Of a stretch of DNA of 64,000 nucleotides, positions 43,144 to 54,500 are shown one piece after another. Below the pieces are notes generated by a model. The model made no database searches. It was not told where the DNA came from and saw nothing but the letters and a program-made list of their open reading frames with translations. The position numbers were made by a program, and so were the translations under genes. Source of the DNA: Emiliania huxleyi CCMP1516 (lineage: Eukaryota; Haptophyta; Isochrysidales; Noelaerhabdaceae); assembly GCF_000372725.1 (NCBI RefSeq), contig NW_005200784.1, positions 515,835-579,834 on the forward strand, given 5' to 3'. How positions within the stretch are numbered: the stretch's first letter is position 1; each line of letters opens with the position of its first letter.

Positions 43144-44574
43144 AAAGAGGCCGCGCAAAGCGGCGAGTTGTGCCACGTGTGGTCGCGCAAAAGGCGGAAA
43201 AAAGCAGAAAAGAATTTACCCGGCCGCGCACAACACTGGGCACGGGACAGTCAGAAATGTGGTCCTTGCGCGAGGGGAGCTCGATAGACTCGAGGGGCCA
43301 GGATACGCCGCGAGGAGGACGGAGTTGCGCCGAAAGGCAAAAGAAACCGCGAGAACAAGGGACCGGCAGGCGGCGGCGTCACAGGACGAGGCAGAAGAGA
43401 ACGACGCGACAGAGGAGGAAATGACAAGGGAGAGAACGACGAGAGTGGGACGACCGCGAGGTGGCATGAAGGTTGCAGCGAGAAGCGGCGAGAGACTGCG
43501 AAGAGAGATAGGAAGAGGCAGACTCCCTAGGGTGGGCGACGGCTAGCGCACCACACACCTCTCCTTAAAATCCCTGTGTGGTGGCGGCGTGCCGTCCTCC
43601 CATCCCTCCCTTGGGTTGTCTGTTTTCTTTCTTTTCTTTTGAGCCAGTCCCGTGCCCAGTCCTGTGCCCAGTGTTGTGCGAGGGAGTTTTGTTGTAAAAT
43701 TCTTTTCTTTTCTGGGCACGGGACTGGCGCGCACTGGCACTAACACAGGTACACCACAGAAAAGAATTTTGACGCAGGTGAATCAAAAGGACGAGTGGGG
43801 CAGCTGTCTGTTTACAGGCGCTGGTCGCCCGCGCGCGCCGGACCGGCTCCGGCACGTCCGGCGCTGGGCGGCGCGCGTCCACACTGCGCGAGCGCGTCGC
43901 GCAAAACGAGTGACGGCTGACGGCTGACGGCGGACGTATGGGCGGACGGCGGAGGCGAACGGCGACGGCTCGGCTCGCGTTCGCTCCGCGAAGGTGCGAC
44001 TGAGCCTGCCGCGCTCAATCTGGGAGCCACTCGGCGCCAGTTCGAGCGGCGGTCGGCTCGGCCACTGCGGGGCGATGCATGATAACAAAACAATCTCTCT
44101 CTCTGCATGATAGAGCATGCTGGGCGCCGCATCCAGGGATGGTGCACTAACGTTAACAGCTTAACACGGTGTTCAAACGTTAACGGTTAACACCGGTCAC
44201 CGCAGCCGTAGAGGTGTTCAAACGTGTTAACACCGCCCCTCGGGAGGTGTTGACACGCTCCGTTACGCGTTAGATGCGAGTTTGGCGCGAATTCTTTGTT
44301 TGTGCTTGCTGCATGCATGCATGCAACACCAAATTGGTATTGCTAAAAATCTCTCTCTCTGCATGCAAGCAAGCTAGAAGAAGATCTCTCTCTGCAAACT
44401 GGTCTTCGTTCGAGCACCAGGAATGCAGCGGTACACAGCTGCAAGCAATGCAATTTTTTTTTGTGTGCTTGCTTCCGGGTGGCCGCGCCATTTGTTGCGG
44501 TCGCCTTGCAGCCATGCGATGCTAACGAATAAAAAAAAATACGCCCTTTAGGCCTCCTTCTCTCCTCAACGGGC
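43144..44574. other. Intergenic with dispersed repeat and GTTAAC palindromes
   Basis: 43578-43610 is an inverted copy of 3336-3370. CCAGTCCCGTGCCCAG at 43644-43659 is exactly complementary to 43712-43727. 43676-43703 recurs at 38345. At 44150-44245 AACGTTAACGGTTAACACCG and related GTTAACAC motifs repeat. 44290-44420 holds GCATGCAAGC and (TC)n tracts. No supported gene. Confidence 0.6.
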
Positions 44575-46157
44575 ATGATACTGCGCCTCTTCCGCTCGGC
44601 CATCTCCTCGCCGCGCCTGCCGCGCCTCTCCTCCCTTGCCGGCTACAGCGGGCTCGAGCTGAGCCTTCCGCAGCTCGAGGACGCGTCGGCGCCGCTCGAG
44701 GAGTGTGCGAGGCGCTCCCTCCGCGTCATCTGCCGGCTCGGCCCGGTGGCGGACGCGTGCGACGCTGAGGCGCAGCTCCACCGCCTCTCCTCCACGCTCC
44801 GCCGCCACACGGCCGACGCCGCGGCGGCGGTCGAGCTCGTCCTGCTTCAGGCGCCGGCAGCGAACCAGGACGCCACGCACGACTACCTGCGCGCGATCCA
44901 GCCCGTGTGGTCGGAGTTCCTCGAGGAGCACACGTCCGTCGGCAGCCGACCCTAGAAGCGGAAGCCGTGGTCCTGTATTCCGACCCGAGAAGCGTTTCTT
45001 GCATTCCAACAACCGCGCTCGAGAGGACACGCACTCCGCTGCATCGACCGTATTCAGCTGTGTATTCAGCTCTTTCCCTTCCCTTCCCTTCACGCGATCC
45101 GTCTCTGGATACATGGCGCGAGACCATCTTTTCGCCCCGAGATTGGTTTGTCAATGGCGTAGGCAGCCGGCACGGGCGCGTCAACGCACATGGCAGCCCG
45201 CTCAACCACCACGCGCTCTAATTAATGATTAAGAGTGCGTGTGAGCTAGTCATTATTAATTAGGCAACCCGCTCAACCACCACGTACTCGGTGTCTGCCA
45301 CCTTCTGACGTCGGCCGACGGTGCGGCGCTCCGCGCCGCCGGCCTCGCGGAGGCTGTCGACATCTACTCGCCCACCCGCCTCGCGCTCACCGCTCGCCAC
45401 CTCGCCTCCGCCTCCGCCTCCTCCGCCTCCGCCTCCTCCGCCTCCGCTTCCTCCGCCTCCGCCAGCCTGCCGCCCACGGGCTTCGCCGGCATCGGCGAGG
45501 AGATGGAGGCGGTGGTGGAGGCGGCGGACTTGCTGTGCGCAGACGCGGCAGAGATTGCGGCTGCGGACGAGGCGTCGCTGTGGCCGCTAGTGGATGAGGT
45601 CTGGGCCGCCCAACAGCTGAACGGCGCCACGGAGGTGTACGCAGTCTGCAGCGCCGGCGGGGCGGGTGGGGGCGGCGAGGCGGGCGAGGAGGCGGCGGCG
45701 GCGGCGGTCGCGGCGCTCCTGCACCGCCGCTTTGAGGAGACGTCCTCCTGGCGCGCAGGCGCCGCCGAGATTACCCGAGATTGCCCGAGATTGCCCGAGG
45801 TGAGGAGACGTCTTCGGCGCGCTGGTCGCCCCCCTCCCCCTAAATGCGAGAGGGATGTCGGCGACCGACTTTCTTGTTCAGCTGTTTCTGTTTCTTTTGT
45901 TAGGGGCAGCCGAGCGGAGGTCGGCGCAGGAGACGGCGGAGCGCGCGCGGCGGCGGTCCGATGCGGCCGGGGGGCTGGGGCGCGCGGCGGCGGAGTTTGG
46001 CTTCTCGCCGCTCGAGCTGGACGGGCTCTGCCGGGCGAGCCTCAAGGAGCGGTGGAGGCGCCTCGCCCTCGCGGCGCACCCCGACGTGGCGGGCGGCAGC
46101 GGCGCGCGCTTCCAGACGCTGAGGGCGGCCTACAGGGTCTTGATGCGAGCGGTGTGA
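44575..46157 (+). CDS. J-domain (DnaJ-like) protein, probably organellar
   Basis: Exons 44575-44941, 45163-45192 (30 nt), 45264-45758 and 45904-46157; 381 residues. The Arg-rich amphipathic N-terminus (MILRLFRSAISSPRLPRLS) suggests a mitochondrial presequence. The middle part is helical and unassigned; an Ala/Ser run (ASASSASASS) links to a C-terminal J-like domain with LKERWRRLALAAHPDVAGGS and RFQTLRAAYRVLMRAV. The HPD motif, needed to stimulate Hsp70, is intact and sits at the very C-terminus. All three introns are GC-AG, and each donor sequence is repeated at the start of the next exon (GCAGCC, GCAGCCCGCTCAACCACCAC, GCCGAG). Continuous reading across the joins supports the model. Confidence 0.75.
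44942..45162 (+). mobile_element. Introner-like intron 1 in J-domain gene
   Basis: A 221-nt GC-AG intron homologous to 42164-42356 (shared CCTAGAAGCGGAAG and CGCTCGAGAGGACACG). Its ends are flanked by GGCAGCCG, consistent with a short target duplication. Confidence 0.7.
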
Positions 46158-46582
46158 GATCTGTACCCCAATCATCCTCGCATACCTGTACGCACGGCGT
46201 TCCGCGACTCCACGATTTTTCGCGGCAGTTTTTTTCTCTTTGCGAGCCGCAGTGGAGGCGACAGGCGTGCATTTGTGTATATATAGTATATCCACAATCC
46301 ACCTACGAGACCCTAGGAGTAGGACCTACGACCCACCAAAGACGACATCTCGGACACTTGGTCGATTGGGAGCGAGACTGCTCACCCAGCAAAACAAATT
46401 CGTTGTGTGTTATCAGAGAGAGATTTTTGAAGACCAACAAGAAATCACGACCTTCACAGTGATTTGAGAGAGAGATTTTTGAAAACCCCTTGGTTCATGA
46501 GAGCCGCCGTTCACGGCCTTTCACGAACTGGCAGTCGAAGGTTGAGTGCGCTTTTTCATGCCTTCCCCCTGACCGCGTTTTG
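46158..46582. repeat. Intergenic with dispersed GAGAGATTTTT motif
   Basis: 46417-46460 matches 24396-24437, and a second partial copy (GAGAGAGATTTTTGAAAAC) lies at 46466-46484, just upstream of the next gene. Nothing else seen. Confidence 0.65.
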
Positions 46583-47798
46583 ATGGGCCTCTTTAACAAG
46601 AAAGGGAAGAGAGGGCTGCCGCCCAAGCTCGGCAAGAAGTCGGAGACGTCCTCCTCCGTCTCCGATCCCCCTTCCGTCGCCTCGACACCGCGCGATCCCC
46701 CCTCCATCGCCTCGACGCCGCGCCCCGAGGAGGAGCCAACCGTGGAGCCAGCCGTGGAGCTGGCCGTGGAGCCGGCAGTCGTGCCGGCCGCGGAGTCTGC
46801 CGTGGAGCAAGAGGTGAAGGCGGCGTCCGACCGGGACAGCGCGGCGCAGAACGCGCAGGCCGAGCCAGCCGCTGCCGCAGCCGTGGCGGTGGAGGAGGAG
46901 GCTGCGGCTGCGGCAAGGGCGGAGGAGGCTGCGGCGGAGGAGGCTGCGGCTGCAGCGAGGGCGGAGGAGGCTGCGGCTGCGGCGAGGGCGGAGGAGGCTG
47001 CGGCGGATGCGGCTGCGGCCAAGGCCTCTGCAAAGCCGCCAACCTCGGCGGGGAAGTCCCGCAGCCTAAGAGAGCTGTCGGGCGAGGCGAAGGCAAAGGC
47101 CGCGGCGGCGTCCACGGCCCAGGAGGCGGAGGACAGGGAGACCGAGAAGTCGTCGCCGAGTGAGCGCGAGCTCTGCGACGAGGACGAGGAGAACGACCGC
47201 CGTTCAATCTTTGCGCGCTACTCGATGGCGTCAAAGGAGGTGGCTCGCAAGCGCGCCAAGACGATGGCGGCGTCGTGGGAGGCGGACGCGGCGGCGGAGC
47301 AGGCAGCGATGGAGAAGTCCCTCGCCGCGCTGCGTGTGGACGCCAAGGTGCCGCACCGACCCCGACCCACCCACCGTCGACCCCCCCCTCGACCCCGGCG
47401 CCCGTCCCCAGCCCCACCCACCCCCTCCCCCCCTCTCCCGGCCTCAGGCCTACGCAGAGGAGGCGTGGGTGCGGGCCCGCGCGTCGTCGGAGTCGCGCCG
47501 CCGCAGGACGAGCAGCGTCGCTTCCGTCTTCGACAAGGAGCCTCCGGCCGCCCCCAAGAAGGAGGTGCCGCTCCTCGACAAGATCTCGAACTTCTTTGTC
47601 GGCGGCGCAAAGGCGGAGCCGGCACGACCGCCGCCGCCGCCGGCGGGGTCGGTCGAAAAGGAGTACGACGCCCCCTCGCCGATGACGCTGTCGCCGAACT
47701 CCACGGCGGCGAACTCGCGTGTCAACACGCCGCGGCCAAGCGAGCCTGAGAAGCCGGCGGACGAGGCGGAGGCCAAGCCGTGGTGGCAGGTGTGGTGA
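46583..47798 (+). CDS. Ala/Glu-rich coiled-coil protein, unrecognised
   Basis: Exons 46583-47347 and 47448-47798, GT-AG intron, 371 residues. It starts MGLFNKKGKRGLPPKLGKKS, a basic leader that could also be myristoylated at Gly2. There are paired Ser/Pro repeats (DPPSVASTPR, DPPSIASTPR), Val-Glu-Pro-Ala repeats and AARAEEAAAEEAA coiled-coil repeats. Then come an acidic patch (CDEDEENDRR), SMASKEVARKRAKTMAASWE, and after the intron AYAEEAWVRARASSESRRRR and EVPLLDKISNFFVGG. It ends KPWWQVW. No known domain. The intron is pyrimidine-rich (CCCCTCCCCCCCTCTCCC). A cytoskeletal or membrane-scaffold role is only a guess. Confidence 0.65.
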
Positions 47799-48135
47799 AG
47801 AGAGTGTGGCAGGCTGGCGGCCATGTTGGCGGCGCCTCCAATCCCCACCCGGACCAGTCCTGGATGGCTGCGGTGCGGGCCAACCTGCGTGTGGGGTGTG
47901 TCGATAGTCGAGAGCGAGCGAGCGCGTGCAGCGAGTGAGGAGTGTGTCACAGCCGTGAGCGACAAAACCGAAGACGGCGAAGTCCGAATGCGAATCCCTG
48001 CTCAGTGCTCGCTCATCGGACTTTATTTTGTTAGTCGTTTCGGACTTTTCATATTTGCTGTATTTTTCGCGGCGGCCGGCCATGTTGTTGTTGATGTTCC
48101 GGGTTCCGCCGATTGCGACATATTCATTAACGATG
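47799..48135. other. Intergenic, nothing recognised
   Basis: 3' flank of the preceding gene with one GAGCGAGCGAGCG tract; no gene or RNA seen. Confidence 0.5.
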
Positions 48136-49004
48136 GCTAGTGCCATTTCACTCTGACACGCTAATCTTGAAAACGTCTCCAACGGAGCTCCGTGTTGCAT
48201 CCAGCGCCCTCCCCCGCGCTCCCTGCGGCCATGGCCGATGATCCTAGTATGAGAGGTCATCTGGCTACCGCGAGAGCGACCCAACTCGTCGACATCGTCC
48301 GATGATGGTGCCGCAAAGTCAGCCTTCGGAGGCTATCGTGGGGTCGAGCCGGCAGTAGCCGTGACATGTGGTTCCACCACCCCTCGTAGGCTTTGCCTCT
48401 GATCGCCACCGTTCCCAGGCTGCCTAACGGGATGGAAAGGAAGGCTCGGCGAGCGTATAGAAGCGTGCTCGACCTCGTCGTGGCAGCCTGCACGGCAGCG
48501 CTGGCGGGCGCGATGAGCGTCGTGCCACCTGACCCGAGACGGGTCGCAGGCGTCGTACTGAGCGCGTCGAGACCGTGTCCTGATGTGATCTGCACGGGTA
48601 AATCACGTCGGCGTCAAAGGAGCGACGTGCGACCTGTCAGAGCTTGATCTCCGATCTCAGCGGCGTCGAGTCGTCTCCGGCGCGCAACAAATGTACCTCC
48701 CCAGGACGCGCAGAAGGCAGCTGCGATCGGCGATAGAGCTCTGACAGGTCGCACGTCGCTCCTTTGACGCCGACGTGATTTACCCGTGCAGATCACATCA
48801 GGACNNNNNNNNNNNNNNNNNNNNNNNNNNNNNNNNNNNNNNNNNNNNNNNNNNNNNNNNNNNNNNNNNNNNNNNNNNNNNNNNNNNNNNNNNNNNNNNN
48901 NNNNCGCAGCTGCCTCTGGAAGGCACCGAGAGGTACCTTTTTCGCGCAATGGTCAAAATCAAGGTTTTGTAACGCGAGCTGTGCCACAGTGAAATGGCAC
49001 TAGC
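48136..49004. mobile_element. TIR element with 5-bp target duplication, containing a palindrome and scaffold gap
   Basis: Ends GCTAGTGCCATTTCACT (48136-48152) and the exact complement (48988-49004), flanked by CGATG on both sides (48131-48135 and 49005-49009). Inside, 48577-48644 and 48737-48804 are a perfect 68-bp inverted pair; the right arm ends at the N run 48805-48904. No transposase recognised in the sequenced part; a minus frame at 48257-48595 is unassigned. Confidence 0.7.
48805..48904. other. Scaffold gap (100 N)
   Basis: Exactly 100 unknown bases, the usual placeholder for a gap of unknown size. Confidence 0.99.
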
Positions 49005-49285
49005 CGATGTATAATGTATTTGTCTCGTTGATATATGATATCGCAGTGATCGAGAACCAAACCTTCATTTGCAATACAACGCGCAATCCAGTGTGAACGG
49101 AGGTCTCTCAGAGCTGCATCTCAGTTCAGACATCGGCGGGGGAGGGGGGGGGGGGGGGAGCGCGCGGGGTCCCGCATCTAGCGGATAGCCGTGCACGACG
49201 TGTCCTGTGAACGCTCAGTGTCCGAATCCGCTGCTAGTCATTATTCGCTTCCAGCGTCCCCACACTGCCAGAGAACGCGCTGCCG

Positions 49286-51520
49286 TCACTTCTTCCAGAA
49301 GCGGAACAAGCCGGCGGCGGGCGTCGCCGTGACCGGGCCGGAGCGCTTCGCTTGCTTGGTGAGGACGCTGCCTGAGCCGCCCTCCGCCTTGCGCTTGCCG
49401 CCCGCCGCGTCGCCGGGCGTCCCCACCGCCGGCGTCGGCGCCTGCTTGGCCTCCGGCGCAGCAACGGAGCCGCCCTCTGGCGGGACCTCGGCCGCTGGCG
49501 GCTCCGCTGCCGCGTCCTTCTCAGCGACGGCGGCGGCCGACGGGGTGTCGACGGCTGGCTTCGCGCCGGCCGCGTCCTCCTCCTCCGCCTGTGCGGCGGC
49601 GTCCGCCGGCGGCATCTCACCTGTCGCCGAAGCGTCCCCTCCGGCAGCCTCCGCCATCTCGATATCGGCCACCGGTGCGGCAAGCGCGGGGGCGGGGTCG
49701 GTCGAGGCTTTTGGCGGCGGGCCGCAGAAGAAGCTCGAGCGCTTGGAGCCAAAGAGGACTTCGGCGAGGCGCTTGAGCAGGGTCTGCTGCCGCGCGACCA
49801 GCTGCTTGAGCGAGAGGGTAGCGAGGTGGGCGGGCAGCGACTCGGCGCCGTCGGCCAGAGGCTCGGTCCCGGCCGCGGCCCCTTCCCCTTCGAGCAGCGC
49901 CTCGGGGAGGAGGAAGGCGGGCAGCTTGCAGAGGGCCGACCAGTCCTCGGCGCCGATGGCCATCCCGCTCACCGCCGAGCGGAGCAGCAGCGCGCGATCG
50001 TGCTCGGCGGCCCACCAGCGCGCGGGCAGGCTGCCGCCCGAGCGGTTGCCGGTCGCTAGGCCTCGCTCCACCTCTTGCGGCAAGCGCAGCGTCGGTGGCG
50101 GCGTCGGTGGGGGCGTCGGCGCGTCCGACTCGAGCGGCGTCGCGTCCGCAGCGGTTGCGTGCGGAGCCGGCGGCGGCGTGGGCGAGACGAGCACCCGCGA
50201 GAGCGCGAGGGCGTGCACGAGTCTGGTGAGGTGAGTCACCTGTTGGAGGGGCCAGTCGGGCGGCGGACGGTGAGCGGGACTGCGGCGGTGGCCCGGGGTG
50301 CGGGCGGGCGGCTCACCGCGTTGCGCTCGAGGAAGGACGAGAACTTTGCGTCCTGCAGGAGCCCGCCCCACAGCTCGGCCTCCTCCGCCTCCTCCTCCTG
50401 CGGCATCCAGTCCGCCCAAAAGGTCGCGTCGAGCGGAGCCTCGCCGACGGCGGCACGCACCTGCGCGCGCAGCTGCTTGCTCGCCCCAGCCGCCCCGAGC
50501 AGCGAGAGGGTGTGGCGCAGCAGGCCGCGCGCAAAGCTGCGGCCTGCTGAGTCTTCCGCCTCGTGCCTCACCCCAACCGAGAGTGTCGCCTTGAGCGCTC
50601 GGTCGCGCTCCGCCTTGGACCAACGCCGCGGCGCGCCTCCGTCCTCGGGCTTGGACGCCGCGCGCTCCGCACGCGCCGCCTTGGTGGCCCGCCGGTCTGC
50701 GGCCGCCTCCGGCTCGAGCAGGTCGAGCAGGCACGTGTCGGGCTCGTCCGCCAGGAAGATGGCGGTGAGGGTGCGGCCGGCCGTGTTCTTTGCCAACCGC
50801 GCGAACTCGGTGCACGACACGACACGATGCGGCTCTCCCGCCTGCTCCGCCTCGTTGCCCGGCTCCTCCGACGCCTCTGCGCCGCCCGCGCCCTCCTCGT
50901 CCGCGCCGCCTGCGGCTGCAGCGCGCCTCTGCTCCTCGCGCTGCCGCCTCGCCGCCGCCTCGTCCAGCCGCACCCGCCCGTCGTCGAGGTACACGCCCTC
51001 CACCCGCAGCCCCTCGCCGCGGCGCGACTTGTACTGGAAGCAGACGACGCGCCTCCCCGCCGCCTCGCCCACCACGCGCCGCCCCGCCCGCCCGCCAAGC
51101 GCCGCCTCGCACGCGTCCAGCGCGTTCTCGCCGTGAAGCACGTAGTCGTCCTCCTCGTCCTCGTTGTCGTCGCTGTCGCCGACGGACGCGCGGCTCTTGC
51201 GCCGCCGCGCGCCGCGCTCGAGCGCCGCCTCGGGCTTACTGGCCGCCGCCTCGGGCATGAGCTTGGACCAGAACTCGGGGTCGTCCATCGCCGGGCCGGC
51301 GGCGTCGACCCCGTCGCTGGCAAAGGTCGCCTTGGAGAAGGCGCCGCCCGCCGTGCCGCCGCCAACCGTCACCTTCTGCGCGCGCGAGAGCAGCTGGTCG
51401 ATGTCCGCCTCCACGAACGCCTTGGTCGCGGCGCGGCTCTCCTCGTCGTCGCGCAGCACGTCATACGCGCCAAAGCGCAGCATATCGGAGAGCTCCGCCG
51501 CGCTCGGCTCCGCCTCGCGT

Positions 51521-51565
<45 letters not shown>

Positions 51566-54500
51566 AGAAGCGCGTGGTCGAGGGAGAGCTTGAGGCACGC
51601 GCGCTCGAACATCGCGCGCTCGTACGTCTTGTCGGTGATGAGGCGCAGCACCTTGACCTGCTGCGTCTGGCCGATCCGGTGGCAACGAGCCATCCCTTGG
51701 GCGTCGTTCTGCGGGTTCCAGTCGCTGTCGAAGAGGACCACCGTGTCGGCGGCGGTCAGGTTGATGCCCACGCCGCCGGCGCGGGTCGAGAGGAGGAAGA
51801 GGAACGCGTCGGCGCTGCCGCCGTTCTGGAAGCGGTCGATGCAGGCCTGCCGCTTGCCGCCCGCGACGGAGCCGTCGAGCCGCTCAAAGGGGAAGCGGCT
51901 GACGTGGCAGTAGTCCTCGATGAGGTCGAGCATGCGCGTCATCTGCGAGAAGATGAGCACCTTGCGCCCCTCGGCGCGCAGCTTCGGGAGCAGCTTGTGC
52001 AGCAGCACCATCTTGCCGGAGGCGTCGGTCAGCGCGGCGACGGCGGCGGCCGGGTCGCTCGGCAGCGGCGCGTCCTCCCGCTGGAGCAGCCGCGGGTGGT
52101 TGCACAACTTGCGCAAGTTCATGTGGATGTTGTTCATCGAAGGGCCCTTGCCGGCGCCGTCGGCCTGCGCGAGGAGCGACACGTTCTTGTCGAGGATCGC
52201 GCGGTAGAGCACCTTCTGCTCGCCGGTGAGCTCGACCCAGATGATCGTCTCCTCCTTGCACGGGATCTCGTCGCCGACCACGTCCTCCTTGACGCGGCGC
52301 AGCATCAGCGGCTGCAGGAGCGCCTGCATGCGCCGCACCTCCTCAGCCTCGCGCATCTCGCCAAACCCGCCCTCCGCCTCGGAGGCGCCGGCCAGCCGCT
52401 CCGGCTCGAGCAGCTGGAGGAGCGAGAAGAGCTCCGCCGCGGAGTTCTGCACGGGCGTGCCGGTGAGCAGCGTCAGCTGCTCATACGCCAACCGCTCGAT
52501 CGACGCGCGCATCCGGCTCTTTGGGTTCTTGAGCCGGTGCGCCTCGTCGACGACGAGGTACTGCCACGGTACCGCGCCGATCGCACGCTCCTCGAGCAGC
52601 AGCGTCTCGTACGTCGTCACCACCGCGTGGAACCAGTACTCTTTGCGGCCGCTCCGGGCGCCGCGGCCCGCCGCCGCCTCCGCCGGCGCGGCGCTGCGCC
52701 ACAGCCGCTTGAGCATCACCTTGCGGTCGTCGGCAGAGCCGTGCAGCACCAGCGTGCGCAGCGTCGTCCACGCGGCGAACTCGCGGCGCCAGTGGCCGAT
52801 CGTGGAGAGGGGCGCGATGACGAGGAAGGGGCCGGCGAGGCCATGCGCGTGGTGCAGCTGGCTGAGGGTCGCAACCACCTGCGCTGTCTTACCGAGGCCC
52901 ATCTCGTCGGCCAGCATCACGTTGCGCCGCGACCGCCACGCGTCGAGCATCCAGTTGACGCCCTCGAGCTGGTATGGCCGCAGCAGCCTGCCATTCTCGA
53001 ACGCGGGCGACGCCTCAAGCCGCTCCATGCTCTTCGGACGCCCCGTCGCGCGCCCCGCCGGCGGAGGGACGCACGGCGTGCTGCGCGCCTGCTCAAAGGC
53101 AGCGAGTGCCTCGGCGTGGGGAGGCAGACTCGCCGTGTCCTCCCAGCTGCTCTGCGCGATGGGCAACCCCGCCCATTTGACGAGGAGTTCGCCGTCGCGC
53201 TCCGCGAGCACTTGCTCCACCCGCAGCAGCGCAGGATCGAGGAAGGCGGCCGCGCCTGCCACCGGCAGCCCCTCGGCGTTGGCGTCAGAGGGGGCGCTGT
53301 TCGCCGCGCCCGCCGCGCACTCGCCATCGGCGCCCGCTCCGCCCTCGGCTGCGGTGGCCTCGCCGCCGGCGGTGCTCTGCGGCGGCGGTCCGAGCGGCGG
53401 CGCCTCGCGCACGTACGCCTTGACGCGCACACCCATCTTCGGGTCCGAGCGGAGCAGCGACCCCTCCGCCTCCCAGCTAACGTGCAGGTAGGAGGCGCCG
53501 CGCCACTTGACGAGCAGCTGCGCCTGCGGCTTGCGACCCGGCTCCGCATACCAGCGGCGGCCGACAAAGGCCTCGACGGCGCGGCTAGCGGAGGGGTCGG
53601 CGAGGCCGTCGCCCTCGCCCTCACCCTCTTCACTCAGCAGCTCGCCGTCTTCCGCCTGCTCGGCCGCCTCCGCCGAGTCGAGCTGCAGCCGGAAGGCGCG
53701 CAGCGCCTCGCGCACCTCGCCCTCTTCGAGGTCCTCCTCGTCCCCGTCGTCGTGCTCCATGTGCCACAGCGCCGCCTCGCCCTCCTCGGGCGCCGCCGGC
53801 ATCCACTTGCGGATGACTCCGTCGCTCGCGCCGCTCTCGAAGAAGCGGCGAGCGCACTTGCCGATCCACTTGTGTCCGGAGAGCCGCCACTCCTCGCTCG
53901 CGTCCGCGTCCGCCTCGGAACCGCCGCCGACCGATCCCACCGAGTCCGCGCCGTCGCTCTCCGACTCGCCGCTCTCGTCGCCGCTCTCCTCGCCGCTCGA
54001 CTCCGCCGCCATACTCGACTCGGCCTCAGACTCGGAGGCGGAGCCCTCCTCGGCGTACTTGCGCCGGCCCGCCGCCGCCGAGCGGGAAGTGGCCGCGCAA
54101 GCGCGGGTCGAGACGGCGCGCCTGGCCGGCGCCGCAGCCTCGCTCTCCCCGCCATCGGAGCCCTCCTCGGAGCCCTCGTCGTCGTCGTCCGACGGCTCGA
54201 CGTACCTGCGTACGCCGCGCGTGCGCCGGCCGCCAAGCTCCTCGCCGGGGTGCAGGCTGTCACGGAGCTCGTCGACCTCGCACGCAGGTGCGCGAGCGCG
54301 CGCGCGAGACCCTCCGGCGGCGCCCGCGCCGAGGCGCGACTTGCGGGTCGGTTCCCCGCGCAAGTGGCGGCCAACCTCGACCCACGAGTCGAGCCGCGTG
54401 GTGCGGCCGGGCGAGGTGAAGACCTTGTCCTGCGGCCGGCGGCCCTTGTCGAGCGTCCAGCCCGGAGGGAGCACCTTGGCGTTCGGGTCCCAATCGGCTG

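Noticed and set aside
42193-43287. A 364-residue plus-strand frame over the DUF218 gene
   Set aside because: It is antisense to the gene and begins inside the introner-like intron; there is no domain.
48577-48804. Treating the 68-bp palindrome as a functional structure
   Set aside because: It abuts a scaffold gap, so an assembly artefact or a nested element is as likely.
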